DNA from: Rhizobium sp. J15
Lineage (GTDB): Bacteria > Pseudomonadota > Alphaproteobacteria > Rhizobiales > Rhizobiaceae
NCBI RefSeq assembly: GCF_002531825.1
Contig: NZ_NWSX01000004.1
Coordinates: 1 to 64,000, forward strand
DNA: 64,000 nt
Direction of reading: 5' to 3'
The notes beneath the pieces are model-generated. The model did no database searches. It saw only the letters and a list, made by a program, of their open reading frames with translations, and had not been told where the DNA came from. The translations under genes were made by a program, and so were the position numbers. Of the stretch, positions 1 through 6,838 are shown one piece after another. The first letter of the stretch is position 1. Each line of letters begins with the position of its first letter.

Positions 1-52
1 AAAAAGCCCCCGAACGTCACCGTCACGGAAGCTTTCCTCGTAGTCTTGAACA
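1..52 (-). ncRNA. Counter-transcribed antisense RNA (ctRNA) of the repABC replicon
   Basis: repABC plasmids carry a small antisense RNA in the repB-repC gap that represses RepC synthesis and acts as an incompatibility factor. Here the minus strand just ahead of repC has a promoter-like pair (TTGACA at 82-87, GATTCT at 59-64, 17-bp spacing) and, about 25 bases downstream of the predicted start, a 10-bp hairpin followed by a T run at the window edge. This predicts a transcript of about 50 nt, the usual size for this RNA class. The exact 5' end is inferred. The 3' end may lie a few bases beyond base 1. Confidence 0.72.
3..35 (-). terminator. Intrinsic terminator of the ctRNA
   Basis: On the minus strand, AAAGCTTCCG (plus 26-35) can pair with CGGGGGCTTT (plus 3-12), ten pairs including two G-U wobbles, around a 13-nt loop. 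The stem runs into a T run (plus-strand AAAAA at 1-5). This is a classic rho-independent terminator in the right place for the antisense RNA. Confidence 0.7.
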
Positions 53-54
53 CC

Positions 55-81
55 TCCGAGAATCGCACTTCCGAGAATCGC
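55..81. repeat. Tandem direct repeat TCCGAGAATCGC in the repC leader
   Basis: The 12-mer TCCGAGAATCGC occurs at 55-66 and 70-81, a 15-bp period. It lies inside the untranslated leader of repC and overlaps the ctRNA promoter; one copy supplies the proposed -10. It is the reason a spurious upstream extension of the repC frame reads TSENRTSENR. Confidence 0.8.
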
Positions 82-87
82 TGTCAA
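59..87 (-). promoter_or_regulatory. Promoter of the ctRNA
   Basis: The minus strand shows a perfect -35 TTGACA (plus 82-87), a 17-bp spacer and GATTCT (plus 59-64) as -10. Position and direction fit the antisense RNA. The -10 is only a moderate match to consensus. Confidence 0.6.
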
Positions 88-144
88 GAGTTTTTGGCGC
101 CGTTTTGGCGAGCGGATTTCTTTTGCCTCTGTGAGGTGGAAGAG

Positions 145-1449
145 ATGGAAACCGGAAGTATAACGACGCCGTTCGGGCGGCGGTCGATGACGCTTGGCAT
201 GCTCGCAAGCCAGGTTGCCGCAGGCGAGATCAAGCCCGATCAATCCGTCGATAAGTGGAAATTGTTTCGTACGCTGTGCGAAGCAAAACCGTTGCTCGGC
301 ATCACCGACCGCGCGCTTGCCGTGCTCAATGCGCTCCTCAGTTTTTATCCGAAGAACGAGTTGGCGCAGGACAATGGCTTGATCGTCTTCCCGTCGAATG
401 TCCAGCTCTCGCTGAGGACGCATGGCATGGCCGAACAAACCGTTCGCCGGCACCTCGCAGCGCTCGTCGATGCGGGTCTTCTGCTGCGCAAGGACAGTCC
501 CAATGGCAAGCGTTACGTCCGCAGGGACAGGGCAGGGGAGATCGACGAGGCCTTCGGCTTCTCGCTGGCGCCGCTGCTTGCCCGCGCCGAGGAGATTGAG
601 CAACTGGCGGCCGCGGTGATGGCTGAGCGGCTGCACGTTCAGCGTTTGCGCGAACGCATCACGCTTTGCCGCCGCGACATCGCAAAGCTGATCGAAGCGG
701 CGGTCGAAGAAGACGTTCAAGACAACTGGCAGGCCGTCTACCAGCTGTTCCGCGACCTGGTCGAGGGTTTGCCGCGGTCGCCAACGACTGCACAACTCGA
801 GCAGCTGCTGGATGAATTGACGGCGCTGAGAGCGGATATCCTTAACCGGTTGGAAGTTCGCGTTAAAACGACAAAAGAACGCGGCAATGCCTATTATAAC
901 GAGCGTCACATACAGAATTCAAATCCCGACTCCATCTCTGAACTTGAACCAAGCTTCGAACCGAAGCAGGGCGCGAGGCCGGAGCAAGAGAACGGGCGAG
1001 GGCGCGTGACGATAGACGAGAAAAGGCACGAGGCAGCTGATCAGCCCGGGCAGGAGGAGCGGCAAAGGGGACGGTCGGGCGGCCGTGATGATGCCGGCGG
1101 ATTGAAATCCTTCCCGCTTGGTCTGGTTCTGCAGGCCTGCCCCGAGATCCTCGCCTACGGGCCGGATGGCGTGATCCGAAACTGGCGCGACCTGATGACG
1201 GCGGCCGTCACAGTTCGATCGATGCTGGGCGTCAGCCCGTCCGCCTATGAGGAGGCGGCAAGCGTGATGGGCGCGGAAAATGCCGCGACGGTGATGGCCT
1301 GCATCCTGGAGCGCGGCGGTCACATCAATTCCGCCGGCGGCTATCTTCGCGACCTGACGCGGCGAAGCGAAAAGGGAGAATTCGCGATCGGCCCGATGTT
1401 GATGGCGCTCTTGCGGGCAAATGCGCCGGCCGGCCGAAAGGCGGGATAA
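145..1449 (+). CDS. repC: Plasmid replication initiator RepC
   Basis: RepC is the replication initiator of repABC plasmids of Alphaproteobacteria; the origin normally lies inside repC itself. The 434-aa product has the family's N-terminal opening (TTPFGRRSMTLGMLASQ), a winged-helix-like DNA-binding region near residues 50-140 and the C-terminal 'GGYLRDLTRR' segment. Length is as expected. I start at ATG 145, preceded by GAGGTGG at about 133-139; an upstream ATG at 46 would extend the protein through the ctRNA region with non-family sequence. repA and repB should lie just left of the window. Expression is expected to be limited by the antisense RNA in the leader. Confidence 0.96.
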   Translation: METGSITTPFGRRSMTLGMLASQVAAGEIKPDQSVDKWKLFRTLCEAKPLLGITDRALAVLNALLSFYPKNELAQDNGLIVFPSNVQLSLRTHGMAEQTVRRHLAALVDAGLLLRKDSPNGKRYVRRDRAGEIDEAFGFSLAPLLARAEEIEQLAAAVMAERLHVQRLRERITLCRRDIAKLIEAAVEEDVQDNWQAVYQLFRDLVEGLPRSPTTAQLEQLLDELTALRADILNRLEVRVKTTKERGNAYYNERHIQNSNPDSISELEPSFEPKQGARPEQENGRGRVTIDEKRHEAADQPGQEERQRGRSGGRDDAGGLKSFPLGLVLQACPEILAYGPDGVIRNWRDLMTAAVTVRSMLGVSPSAYEEAASVMGAENAATVMACILERGGHINSAGGYLRDLTRRSEKGEFAIGPMLMALLRANAPAGRKAG

Positions 1450-1454
1450 GTTTT

Positions 1455-1493
1455 CGGCGATCGTCCGAGTCATCCATGCTCGGATGATCGCCG
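1455..1493 (+). terminator. Stem-loop after repC, probable terminator
   Basis: CGGCGATCGTCCGAG (1455-1469) pairs with CTCGGATGATCGCCG (1479-1493), 15 positions with a single G-U wobble in the RNA, around a 9-nt loop, starting 5 bases after the repC stop. No T run follows, so it could be a processed or rho-assisted 3' end. Confidence 0.55.
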
Positions 1494-1527
1494 GCGACGA
1501 TGCCGAAGGAGAGGGGAACGCCGAATG

Positions 1528-1851
1528 TTAGCGGATCAGCCTTCGTTCCAGGAAGGCCTGCATGTCGCGACGGCCGTCCGCCACGCAGTAGACGACGACG
1601 TCGGTGCCGATGATACGGTAGATCATGCGCCAGGGCTTATGGTGCAGTTCGCGGTATTCGGAAATACCGATGCTGGCCAGTTCCTTTGGAATATTTCCGC
1701 GGGCGGGGAATTCTTCGAGATCGGCGCAGGCACTTTCGATTTCCGTCAGGATGCGCTCTGCCGTCTCGGCGCCGTCTCGGGCGGCAATGAAACGATAGAG
1801 ATCCTCGACGTCGCGTTCCGCGTCCTCGGCAAGAAGAACACGATAACGCAT
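1528..1851 (-). CDS. parE: RelE/ParE-superfamily toxin
   Basis: A 107-aa small basic protein of the RelE/ParE toxin superfamily: N-terminal 'RVLLAEDAERDVEDLYRFI' helix, a central 'PWRMIYRIIGTDVVVYCVADGRRDMQAFLERR' beta core with the family's conserved arginines. ParE members poison DNA gyrase and RelE members cleave mRNA; the sequence alone favours ParE only weakly. It follows the antitoxin gene with a 1-nt TGATG overlap, so the two are translationally coupled. Location beside repC suggests a plasmid-addiction role. Confidence 0.88.
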   Translation of the reverse strand: MRYRVLLAEDAERDVEDLYRFIAARDGAETAERILTEIESACADLEEFPARGNIPKELASIGISEYRELHHKPWRMIYRIIGTDVVVYCVADGRRDMQAFLERRLIR

Positions 1852-2132
1852 CAGGACTGGTCGTCGGCCAGACGTTTGCGGATGCGCGCGAAGGATTCCG
1901 ATGCAGGACGCAGCTTGCCTTCCTCGACCTGTCGATTGGTGAGCGCCAGCACCTTCAGCAGTGCCAGCGTTTCCTGCGTTTCTTCATATTGGCCGACATC
2001 TTGAAGGATCGCCTTGGCCTCGCCGTGAAGGGTAATGACGACGGGCTGTGGATTGTCCTTCAGCGTCCGGATGATCTCGGGCGCATGCGCCTTGAGATAG
2101 CTGATCGGCTTGACCTGTTCTGACAGCTTCAT
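1851..2132 (-). CDS. Phd/YefM-family antitoxin
   Basis: A 93-aa protein starting MKLSEQVKPISYLKAHAPEI, the N-terminal fold of Phd/YefM antitoxins, which bind their own promoter. The C-terminal part from about residue 55 (LLKVLALTNRQVEEGK and onward) is charged and should be the toxin-wrapping tail. It is the first gene of the pair, the usual order. Neutralises the downstream ParE/RelE-type toxin and, with it, should autorepress the promoter just upstream. Confidence 0.88.
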   Translation of the reverse strand: MKLSEQVKPISYLKAHAPEIIRTLKDNPQPVVITLHGEAKAILQDVGQYEETQETLALLKVLALTNRQVEEGKLRPASESFARIRKRLADDQS

Positions 2133-2154
2133 GCGGCTACTCCATTTTGACCAG

Positions 2155-2183
2155 AATATAGATCATTGAATGGTCGATTGAAA
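2155..2183 (-). promoter_or_regulatory. Probable promoter/operator of the toxin-antitoxin pair
   Basis: Minus strand TTTCAA (plus 2178-2183), 17-bp spacer and TATATT (plus 2155-2160), about 22 bases ahead of the antitoxin ATG. A short palindrome CATTGAATG (2164-2172) sits in the spacer and is a candidate autoregulatory operator. Confidence 0.45.
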
Positions 2184-2310
2184 GATCCGGGCGCAGCGAT
2201 GTCTCCGTGCGATGACGGAGACGGGAATGGACATTTTTTTCAATGACACAAACAAGGTGAGACGCACATTTCTTTAATCTACTAATCCAGTAGATAATAT
2301 CGGGACCTGA

Positions 2311-2460
2311 AGTGGACAACCGCGAGGGAGCGTCTATGAATTCGCCCGCCGATACCGTCTCGCCAAACGCGAGGAAAATCGCCTGCTGATGCTCTGCGGG
2401 CCAACGGCGTCGCTTCGCGATCTTCTGGCCAATGCGCGTCGTCGTTCGCTGATTTCCTAG
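2311..2460 (+). pseudogene. Remnant of a small unknown gene
   Basis: This 50-codon frame is open, ends at TAG 2460 and reads like real protein (YEFARRYRLAKREENRLL, then CGPTASLRDLLANARRRSLI), but has no start codon in frame. An ATG (2336) lies one base out of frame right where the protein-like part begins. The simplest reading is a small rhizobial ORFan damaged by a 1-nt indel. It resembles small rhizobial proteins I cannot name with certainty. The remaining sequence between 2184 and 2310 shows nothing recognisable. Confidence 0.3.
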
Positions 2461-2494
2461 CTGGAGAATATTGGTCCCCGACAGGGAGGTTCGC

Positions 2495-2671
2495 ATGAAA
2501 TTCGATTTCCATGTCTGGCTGAAACTTGCGGTCGACCGCCTCCTCAAGGCGAAGACGGTGGCTGCGCGGGAGCCTGCGAACGGGGCGCCCATTCGAGACG
2601 ATGAGCGGGACCGGTCCGCCCGCGAATATGAAATCCATTATTGGGGCGCGATGCCTGGAACTTGGTATTGA
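2495..2671 (+). CDS. Small hypothetical protein (58 aa)
   Basis: ATG 2495 follows a good GGGAGG ribosome-binding site (2483-2489), which decides this start over an upstream GTG at 2471. The product begins MKFDFHVWLKLAVDRLLKAK, a short amphipathic helix, then a charged segment rich in Arg/Asp and a C-terminal HYWGAMPGTWY. No signal peptide or known domain. It is first in a tight co-directional run with the next three genes (12-nt gap to the next). Function unknown. Confidence 0.6.
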   Translation: MKFDFHVWLKLAVDRLLKAKTVAAREPANGAPIRDDERDRSAREYEIHYWGAMPGTWY

Positions 2672-2683
2672 GGAGGTGGCGTC

Positions 2684-2836
2684 ATGGCAATTGTCTTTGA
2701 GACCGGCCTCGGCCGGCACGGTGCGAGAAGAGCAGCGGGCAGTCTCATGCCGCGATTCCGCCATGCGGCCGGGATCTGCACGATCGCAGGCTCCTTCACA
2801 TTTCTATTTGCCTTGGTGATCGGGCTGATCCGATGA
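2684..2836 (+). CDS. Small hypothetical membrane-anchored protein (50 aa)
   Basis: The product runs from ATG 2684 (AGGAGG at 2670-2675) to TGA 2836. About 25 N-terminal residues are polar with several Arg/His; the C-terminal half (ICTIAGSFTFLFALVIGLIR) is a single hydrophobic segment long enough to span the membrane. The stop overlaps the start of the next gene (ATGA), so it is translationally coupled to the hydrolase. No homologue recognised. Confidence 0.6.
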   Translation: MAIVFETGLGRHGARRAAGSLMPRFRHAAGICTIAGSFTFLFALVIGLIR

Positions 2837-3414
2837 GCGATGTCCTTATTCTTCCCGGGCTTTTCGGTTCGGGAGACGGTCACTGGCAACAGCATTGGCT
2901 GCAGGATCAGCCGGACAGCCGTTGCGTCACCCAGGACGATTGGGATCATCCGCGCCTCGACAGGTGGCTGCCGCGGCTGGAAAGCGCGCTCGAGGAGGCG
3001 GGTGAGGCCTATCTGGTCGCTCATAGTCTCGGATGCCTGCTTGCCGCACGGCTCGCCGGCCAGAGCGCTGCTCGCCGGGTGAAAGGCGCGCTCCTCGTTG
3101 CGCCATGCGATCTGCCGGCTACGGAAATCCTGCATCCGGGACAAATCTCGTTTGAGGAGATGCCGGTGGCGTCTCTGCCTTTTCCGAGCATCGTCGTCGG
3201 CAGCATGAACGATGCCTACATGACGGTCGACCGCCTGAGCCTGTTCGGCCGGCTGTGGAATGCCGAGACCAGGAATATCGGTCTTGCCGGGCACATCAAT
3301 ATCGCCAGCGGCTTCGGGCGCTGGCGCAACGGCTACCGGCTGTTGGATGCCTTGAAACGGCGCACGGGGGCGCGAAGGCGCATCGCTTCCATGCCGCCGG
3401 CTTTTGCGATCTGA
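2833..3414 (+). CDS. RBBP9/YdeN-family serine hydrolase
   Basis: A 193-aa single-domain alpha/beta hydrolase of the RBBP9/YdeN family: opening VLILPGLFGSGDGHWQQHW, nucleophile Ser in VAHSLGC (about residue 66), acid Asp in MNDAY and the final His in GLAGHINIASGFGRW. These are the family's canonical catalytic positions, so the enzyme should be active, probably a cytoplasmic esterase; the substrate is unknown. It overlaps the upstream small membrane gene by 4 nt and is followed after 11 nt by a small unknown gene, so all four look like one operon beside the plasmid core. Confidence 0.9.
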   Translation: MSDVLILPGLFGSGDGHWQQHWLQDQPDSRCVTQDDWDHPRLDRWLPRLESALEEAGEAYLVAHSLGCLLAARLAGQSAARRVKGALLVAPCDLPATEILHPGQISFEEMPVASLPFPSIVVGSMNDAYMTVDRLSLFGRLWNAETRNIGLAGHINIASGFGRWRNGYRLLDALKRRTGARRRIASMPPAFAI

Positions 3415-3425
3415 GTGGAAGCGCA

Positions 3426-3734
3426 ATGTCCGATATCGTCGCCGATCTCCTGCGCCTGAGTGAAGATCCGAACGCCGACCCGAGAAGCAGGCGCCGCCAG
3501 ACCATGGACCGTTTGGTGCAGGCGCTGCTTGCCATGGCCGATCGTGAATTCGGACCGGAAGATGCGCAAAGCCGCCATTCGATCATTCATCTGACGACGA
3601 TCATCCGTGACATGACGGGAAGGATTGCCGAGGCCGACGATGCGACTTTTTCGGCGATCGTCAGGGAGGCTGCGATGCTGATCCGCAGCTTGGAACGGCG
3701 ACGGGCCGATGCGGCCAGGTTTACGGTGCATTGA
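3426..3734 (+). CDS. Hypothetical helical protein (102 aa)
   Basis: ATG 3426, 11 nt after the hydrolase stop. The protein is predicted all-helical and charged (for example LLRLSEDPNADPRSRRRQTMDRLVQALLAM, written here only in part: 'RRRQTMDRLVQALLAM'), with no signal peptide or membrane segment and no motif I recognise. It is the last gene of the small operon starting at 2495. An upstream in-frame start at 3255 would overlap most of the hydrolase and is rejected. Confidence 0.65.
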   Translation: MSDIVADLLRLSEDPNADPRSRRRQTMDRLVQALLAMADREFGPEDAQSRHSIIHLTTIIRDMTGRIAEADDATFSAIVREAAMLIRSLERRRADAARFTVH

Positions 3735-4094
3735 AACGTGGCTTGTTTCCGGGCCCGGCAAAGCCAGGTTCGCATGCACGGCGGGAACAGGAATACCGCT
3801 CACGGATGAGATCCTAAAGCCGCGTTCGGCTGGTCGCGCCCGATCCCCTCGGCCTCGGGATAGAGGTGGATGCCGCTTCCGAAGTGGTGGCGCGCCATCC
3901 CGCACATCGCCGGCGCGGCTGTTTGCAGTCGGCGCCTTGACGGCAGGGCAATTCTGGGAAATTACGGCCGTCCCCGATATTCGAAGGCCGTCGTCGAACA
4001 GATCGTCTCGAAGCTGGCGGCGCCCGAGGCATAGATCGACAATCCCAAGGTCACGGTGCTTGTTGAATTGCCGGCCGCCGACAGCTACAGTGTC
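3735..4094 (+). other. Non-coding stretch with a possible degraded reading frame
   Basis: No intact gene is visible. Around 3930-4165 one plus frame reads protein-like (ILGNYGRPRYSKAVVEQIV, then a stop at about 4032, then IDNPKVTVLVELPAADSYSV). The second piece faintly recalls the repeated domain of polysaccharide-export outer-membrane proteins, but this is a guess. It could be the 3' relic of a gene deleted when neighbouring cargo was gained. The last part contains the operator of the next gene. Confidence 0.25.
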
Positions 4095-4104
4095 TGGTAC
4101 GCCA
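4095..4104. promoter_or_regulatory. Operator-like site TGGTACGCCA upstream of the GntR regulator gene
   Basis: TGGTACGCCA followed by TAATA, 74 bp upstream of the GntR-family start. It matches two further sites (5029-5038 and 5337-5346) in front of the adjacent catabolic cluster. FadR-subfamily regulators commonly bind TGGTATACCA-like palindromes, so autoregulation is likely. Confidence 0.6.
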
Positions 4105-4177
4105 TAATACGATTTTCGAATTCGGCTGCCGCGGCGAAAATTGATCGTGCGAAGCCGGTCCAACTCTGAGGTGTAGA

Positions 4178-4873
4178 ATGAGCGGTGCTCTGAAGGACGC
4201 AGCAATTCGAGTCGAGCGTCCGACAAAGACATTGCGGGAACTGGCGCTGGACAAGGTCCGCGAAGCGATCGTGAACGGCTATTTCCGTCCCGGCGATCGG
4301 CTTGTCGAGCGTGATCTCTGCGCTCAGCTCGGTGTCAGCCGGACTGTTGTGCGCGAGGTTCTGAGGCACCTGGAATCGGAAGGGCTTGTCGCCAACTTGC
4401 CGAACAAGGGGCCGATCGTCGCCCAGCTCGATATCGAAGAAGCCAAGCAGATCTATGAGATCCGCGGCGCGCTCGAAGGCATGGCGGCGCGGCTATGCGC
4501 CGAGCGCAGCAGCCCCGAGATCGTCGCTGCCCTGGAAGAATCCCTGACGGGGATACGCAACAGCTACCGTGACAACGATATGGCGGGCGTGCTGGCGAAT
4601 ACTTCTTCCTTCTACCAGACGCTGTTCACCATGGTCGACCGGCACGTGGCCTGGGGCGTCGTCAATCTCCTTACCGTGCGCATAAACCACTTGCGGTCGA
4701 TGACGATCAAGACCGAGCGGCGCGGCATTGAGGGACCGGCGCAGATGGCGAAGATCGTCGACGCCATCCGCCGCGGTGACGGCGAGGGGGCCTACCGGGC
4801 CGCGACGGATCATGTCGCGGCCGCCAGTGCGATTGCCGAAGCGGTGCTGTCGGCCAAGAAGTCCACCGAATAA
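4178..4873 (+). CDS. GntR-family (FadR subfamily, FCD domain) transcriptional regulator
   Basis: The 231-aa protein has an N-terminal winged helix (residues about 17-80: LRELALDKVREAIVNGYFRPGDRL ... SRTVVREVLRHLESEGLV, given in part) and a C-terminal all-helical FCD ligand domain (about 90-220) that in this subfamily binds a small acid or metal-bound metabolite. It lies upstream of, and co-directional with, the catabolic cluster from 5377. The palindrome TGGTA(C/T)(A/G)CCA precedes both this gene and that cluster, pointing to local repression relieved by a pathway intermediate. The target assignment is inferred. Confidence 0.92.
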   Translation: MSGALKDAAIRVERPTKTLRELALDKVREAIVNGYFRPGDRLVERDLCAQLGVSRTVVREVLRHLESEGLVANLPNKGPIVAQLDIEEAKQIYEIRGALEGMAARLCAERSSPEIVAALEESLTGIRNSYRDNDMAGVLANTSSFYQTLFTMVDRHVAWGVVNLLTVRINHLRSMTIKTERRGIEGPAQMAKIVDAIRRGDGEGAYRAATDHVAAASAIAEAVLSAKKSTE

Positions 4874-5027
4874 ATCAGCGCGTACACCGCTGCCGCCTCT
4901 GCTGGACGCAACAGTAAAGGCTGTTCCACCGGCTGCCCGCTGCTGCCTTTCGGCAGCCGCAATCACGACTCCGTGGAATCCAGGAGAAGCCGCACTCGAG
5001 GCTTGACACCCAGCTTTGCTCAATGTG

Positions 5028-5039
5028 ATGGTATGCCAT
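5028..5039. promoter_or_regulatory. Operator-like palindrome ATGGTATGCCAT
   Basis: One-mismatch palindrome 20 bp downstream of a perfect TTGACA (5003-5008). Second of three copies of the GntR-type site. It precedes only a decayed short frame, so it may be the relic control region of a lost gene or a secondary operator for the cluster starting at 5377. The stretch 4874-5000 shows nothing recognisable. Confidence 0.55.
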
Positions 5040-5066
5040 ATTCAATAATATCTAAGGCGGTATCAT

Positions 5067-5331
5067 ATGAACTGGGATCATCTGCCTTTCCGGATTTGTC
5101 GATCGCCTGCGGGCTGCCCACGCAACGTCTCCAACGCCTGACAACAAGCTGATCCAAATTGCCTTCGACGCTCGATATCGCTCGTGCGTCGCCGAGTTTT
5201 CGAATCCGACTCTATCGACAGCAGTTAGGGGCGGGCAGCTGGGAAGATCTTGTAAAATGCTGTTTTTAAATGATTATTTTAAAGCGACCAACTCAGTCTG
5301 CGTCTCCGCAGAAACGAACTTGACAGCGTGA
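5067..5331 (+). pseudogene. Possible frameshifted remnant between two operators
   Basis: ATG 5067 opens a frame that stops after 24 codons, while the adjacent frame is open without a start from 5071 to TGA 5331 (86 codons: GFVDRLRAAHATSPTPDNKL, then IQIAFDARYRSCVAEF and onward). A single-base deletion would join the ATG to the long frame. The piece sits between two copies of the same operator, as if a first cluster gene had decayed. No family recognised; a random open frame remains possible. Confidence 0.22.
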
Positions 5332-5350
5332 TATGATGGTATACCATAAT
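5320..5350 (+). promoter_or_regulatory. Promoter and GntR operator of the catabolic cluster
   Basis: TTGACA (5320-5325) is followed by the perfect palindrome ATGGTATACCAT (5336-5347) and a CATAAT -10-like hexamer (5345-5350; spacer 19 bp, slightly long). Start of the first cluster gene is 27 bp further on. An operator lying between -35 and -10 fits repression by the GntR protein encoded at 4178-4873. Confidence 0.62.
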
Positions 5351-5376
5351 ACCTAATAGAAAAATGAGGTGTCGGG

Positions 5377-5979
5377 ATGGCCATTCAAATTCGCAAGACG
5401 GGACTGCAGATCGAAACGACGCTGATCGAGGGCGGCAAGGCCGCGGCGGCGCCGCTGAAGCTGTTTTCGGCCTTCGCGGTCGTCAAGAACCCCTGGGCAG
5501 GCCGCGGCTTCGTCGAAGATCTCAAGCCGGAAATCCATGCGGGCGCTCCCGTGCTCGGTGAGCTCTTGACCAAGATGATCATCGATGCGGTCGGATCGGG
5601 CGATGCCGTCGAAGGCTACGGCAAGGCCGCCGTCGTCGGCCTGGACGGTGAAATCGAACATGCCTCCGCGCTTATCCACACGCTGCGTTTCGGCAATTTT
5701 TATCGCCATGCCGTCGGCGCCAAATCCTATCTCGCCTTCTGCAACACGCGCGGCCCCGCCAATGCGCCGATCATGATCCCGTTGATGGACAAGAACGACG
5801 AAGGCCGCCGCTCGCACTATCTGACCATCCAGACGTCGATCCCCGACGCGCCGGCCGCCGACGAGATCGTCGTGGCTCTCGGCGCTTCCGTGGGCGGGCG
5901 TCCCCATCACCGCATCGGCGATCGCTACCAGGATCTGAAGGACCTGGGCCAGGACGTCGCCAATCCTGCGGGCGTTTGA
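5377..5979 (+). CDS. DUF1185 / AA_synth family protein
   Basis: A 200-aa protein of Pfam family AA_synth (PF06684, DUF1185). Structures of this family show a chorismate-mutase-like fold and a suggested role in amino-acid metabolism, but no reaction is established. Recognisable stretches are VVKNPWAGRGFVEDL near residue 35, VGLDGEIEHASALIHTL near 88 and GASVGGRPHHRIGDRYQD near 170. Cytoplasmic, no signal peptide. It is the first gene of a rightward cluster with flavin-dependent oxygenase genes and sits 27 bp behind the proposed promoter/operator. A role in hydrolysing or isomerising the imported substrate is inferred only. Confidence 0.88.
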   Translation: MAIQIRKTGLQIETTLIEGGKAAAAPLKLFSAFAVVKNPWAGRGFVEDLKPEIHAGAPVLGELLTKMIIDAVGSGDAVEGYGKAAVVGLDGEIEHASALIHTLRFGNFYRHAVGAKSYLAFCNTRGPANAPIMIPLMDKNDEGRRSHYLTIQTSIPDAPAADEIVVALGASVGGRPHHRIGDRYQDLKDLGQDVANPAGV

Positions 5980-5992
5980 GAGGGGCTCCGAG

Positions 5993-6838
5993 ATGCTGAC
6001 AGCTGGATCGACCACAGGTGCCGCTGCAGCAAAGAGCGCCGGCGGTGCCTTGCCCCGGAAAAAGACGGCAGGCGGAACGGCCTATCACGAGGCCGGCAGC
6101 GGCGAGCCGGTGGTGCTGATCCATGGCGTCGGCATGCGCCTCGAAGCCTGGGCTCCGCAGATTAAATCCCTCTCCGGGGGCCATCGCGTCATCGCCGTCG
6201 ACATGCCGGGACACGGTGGGAGCGCAAAGCTGCCGGTGGGCAGCCGTCTGGAGGAATTCGTCGCCTGGTTCGGACGGTTTCTCGACGAGATGGAAATCCA
6301 AACGGCAAATGTCGCCGGGCACTCCATGGGTGCGCTGGTGTCGGGCGGGGCGGCCGCGACCTTCGGCGCGCGCATCAAGCGTGTCGCCTACCTCAACGGG
6401 GTCTACAGGCGCGACCCGGAGGCGAAGGCTGCCGTGCTTGCGCGGGCCGCGGCCATTCCGGTGACGGGCGTGGACAAGGAGGGTCCTCTGGCGCGCTGGT
6501 TCGGTGATGACAGGGATAGCGCGGTTGCCCGCGAACTGACGCGGGAATGGCTGAGCGTCGTCGATTCCGAGGGATATGCTGTCGCATATGCAGCCTTTGC
6601 CGGCGGAGACGAGACCTATGCCGATGGCTGGAAGGATGTCCGTGGTCCGGCTCTGTTTCTGACCGGCTCCGACGACCCGAATTCGACCCCCCTGATGGCG
6701 GAGCAAATGGCAGCGCTCGCGCCGAAAGGCTGGGTCCGCATCGTCGAAGGCCATCGCCATATGGTGAACCTGACCGCGCCTGATATCGTCAATTCGCTGC
6801 TCGCAGAGTGGCTGTCGTTCGGGGAGGATGAACGATGA
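5993..6838 (+). CDS. Alpha/beta-fold hydrolase
   Basis: 281-aa alpha/beta hydrolase. Oxyanion-hole motif HGVG (residues 44-47), nucleophile Ser111 in GHSMG, acid Asp in the TGSDDPNSTP segment and His in EGHRHM form a complete catalytic triad. The first 30 residues are low-complexity and could indicate a later true start, though no better ribosome site is seen. It overlaps the next gene by 4 nt (ATGA). In this cluster it could cleave an ester, lactone or C-C bond made by the downstream monooxygenase. Substrate unknown. Confidence 0.9.
   Translation: MLTAGSTTGAAAAKSAGGALPRKKTAGGTAYHEAGSGEPVVLIHGVGMRLEAWAPQIKSLSGGHRVIAVDMPGHGGSAKLPVGSRLEEFVAWFGRFLDEMEIQTANVAGHSMGALVSGGAAATFGARIKRVAYLNGVYRRDPEAKAAVLARAAAIPVTGVDKEGPLARWFGDDRDSAVARELTREWLSVVDSEGYAVAYAAFAGGDETYADGWKDVRGPALFLTGSDDPNSTPLMAEQMAALAPKGWVRIVEGHRHMVNLTAPDIVNSLLAEWLSFGEDER

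Noticed and set aside
46..144. Upstream extension of the repC frame
   Set aside because: It consists of the repeat-encoded TSENRTSENR and other non-family sequence over the ctRNA promoter; GAGGTGG sits ahead of ATG 145 instead.
2137..2764. Minus-strand frames of 151 and 160 codons between antitoxin and hydrolase genes
   Set aside because: They overlap each other and the small plus-strand genes that have proper ribosome sites, and contain no known motif.
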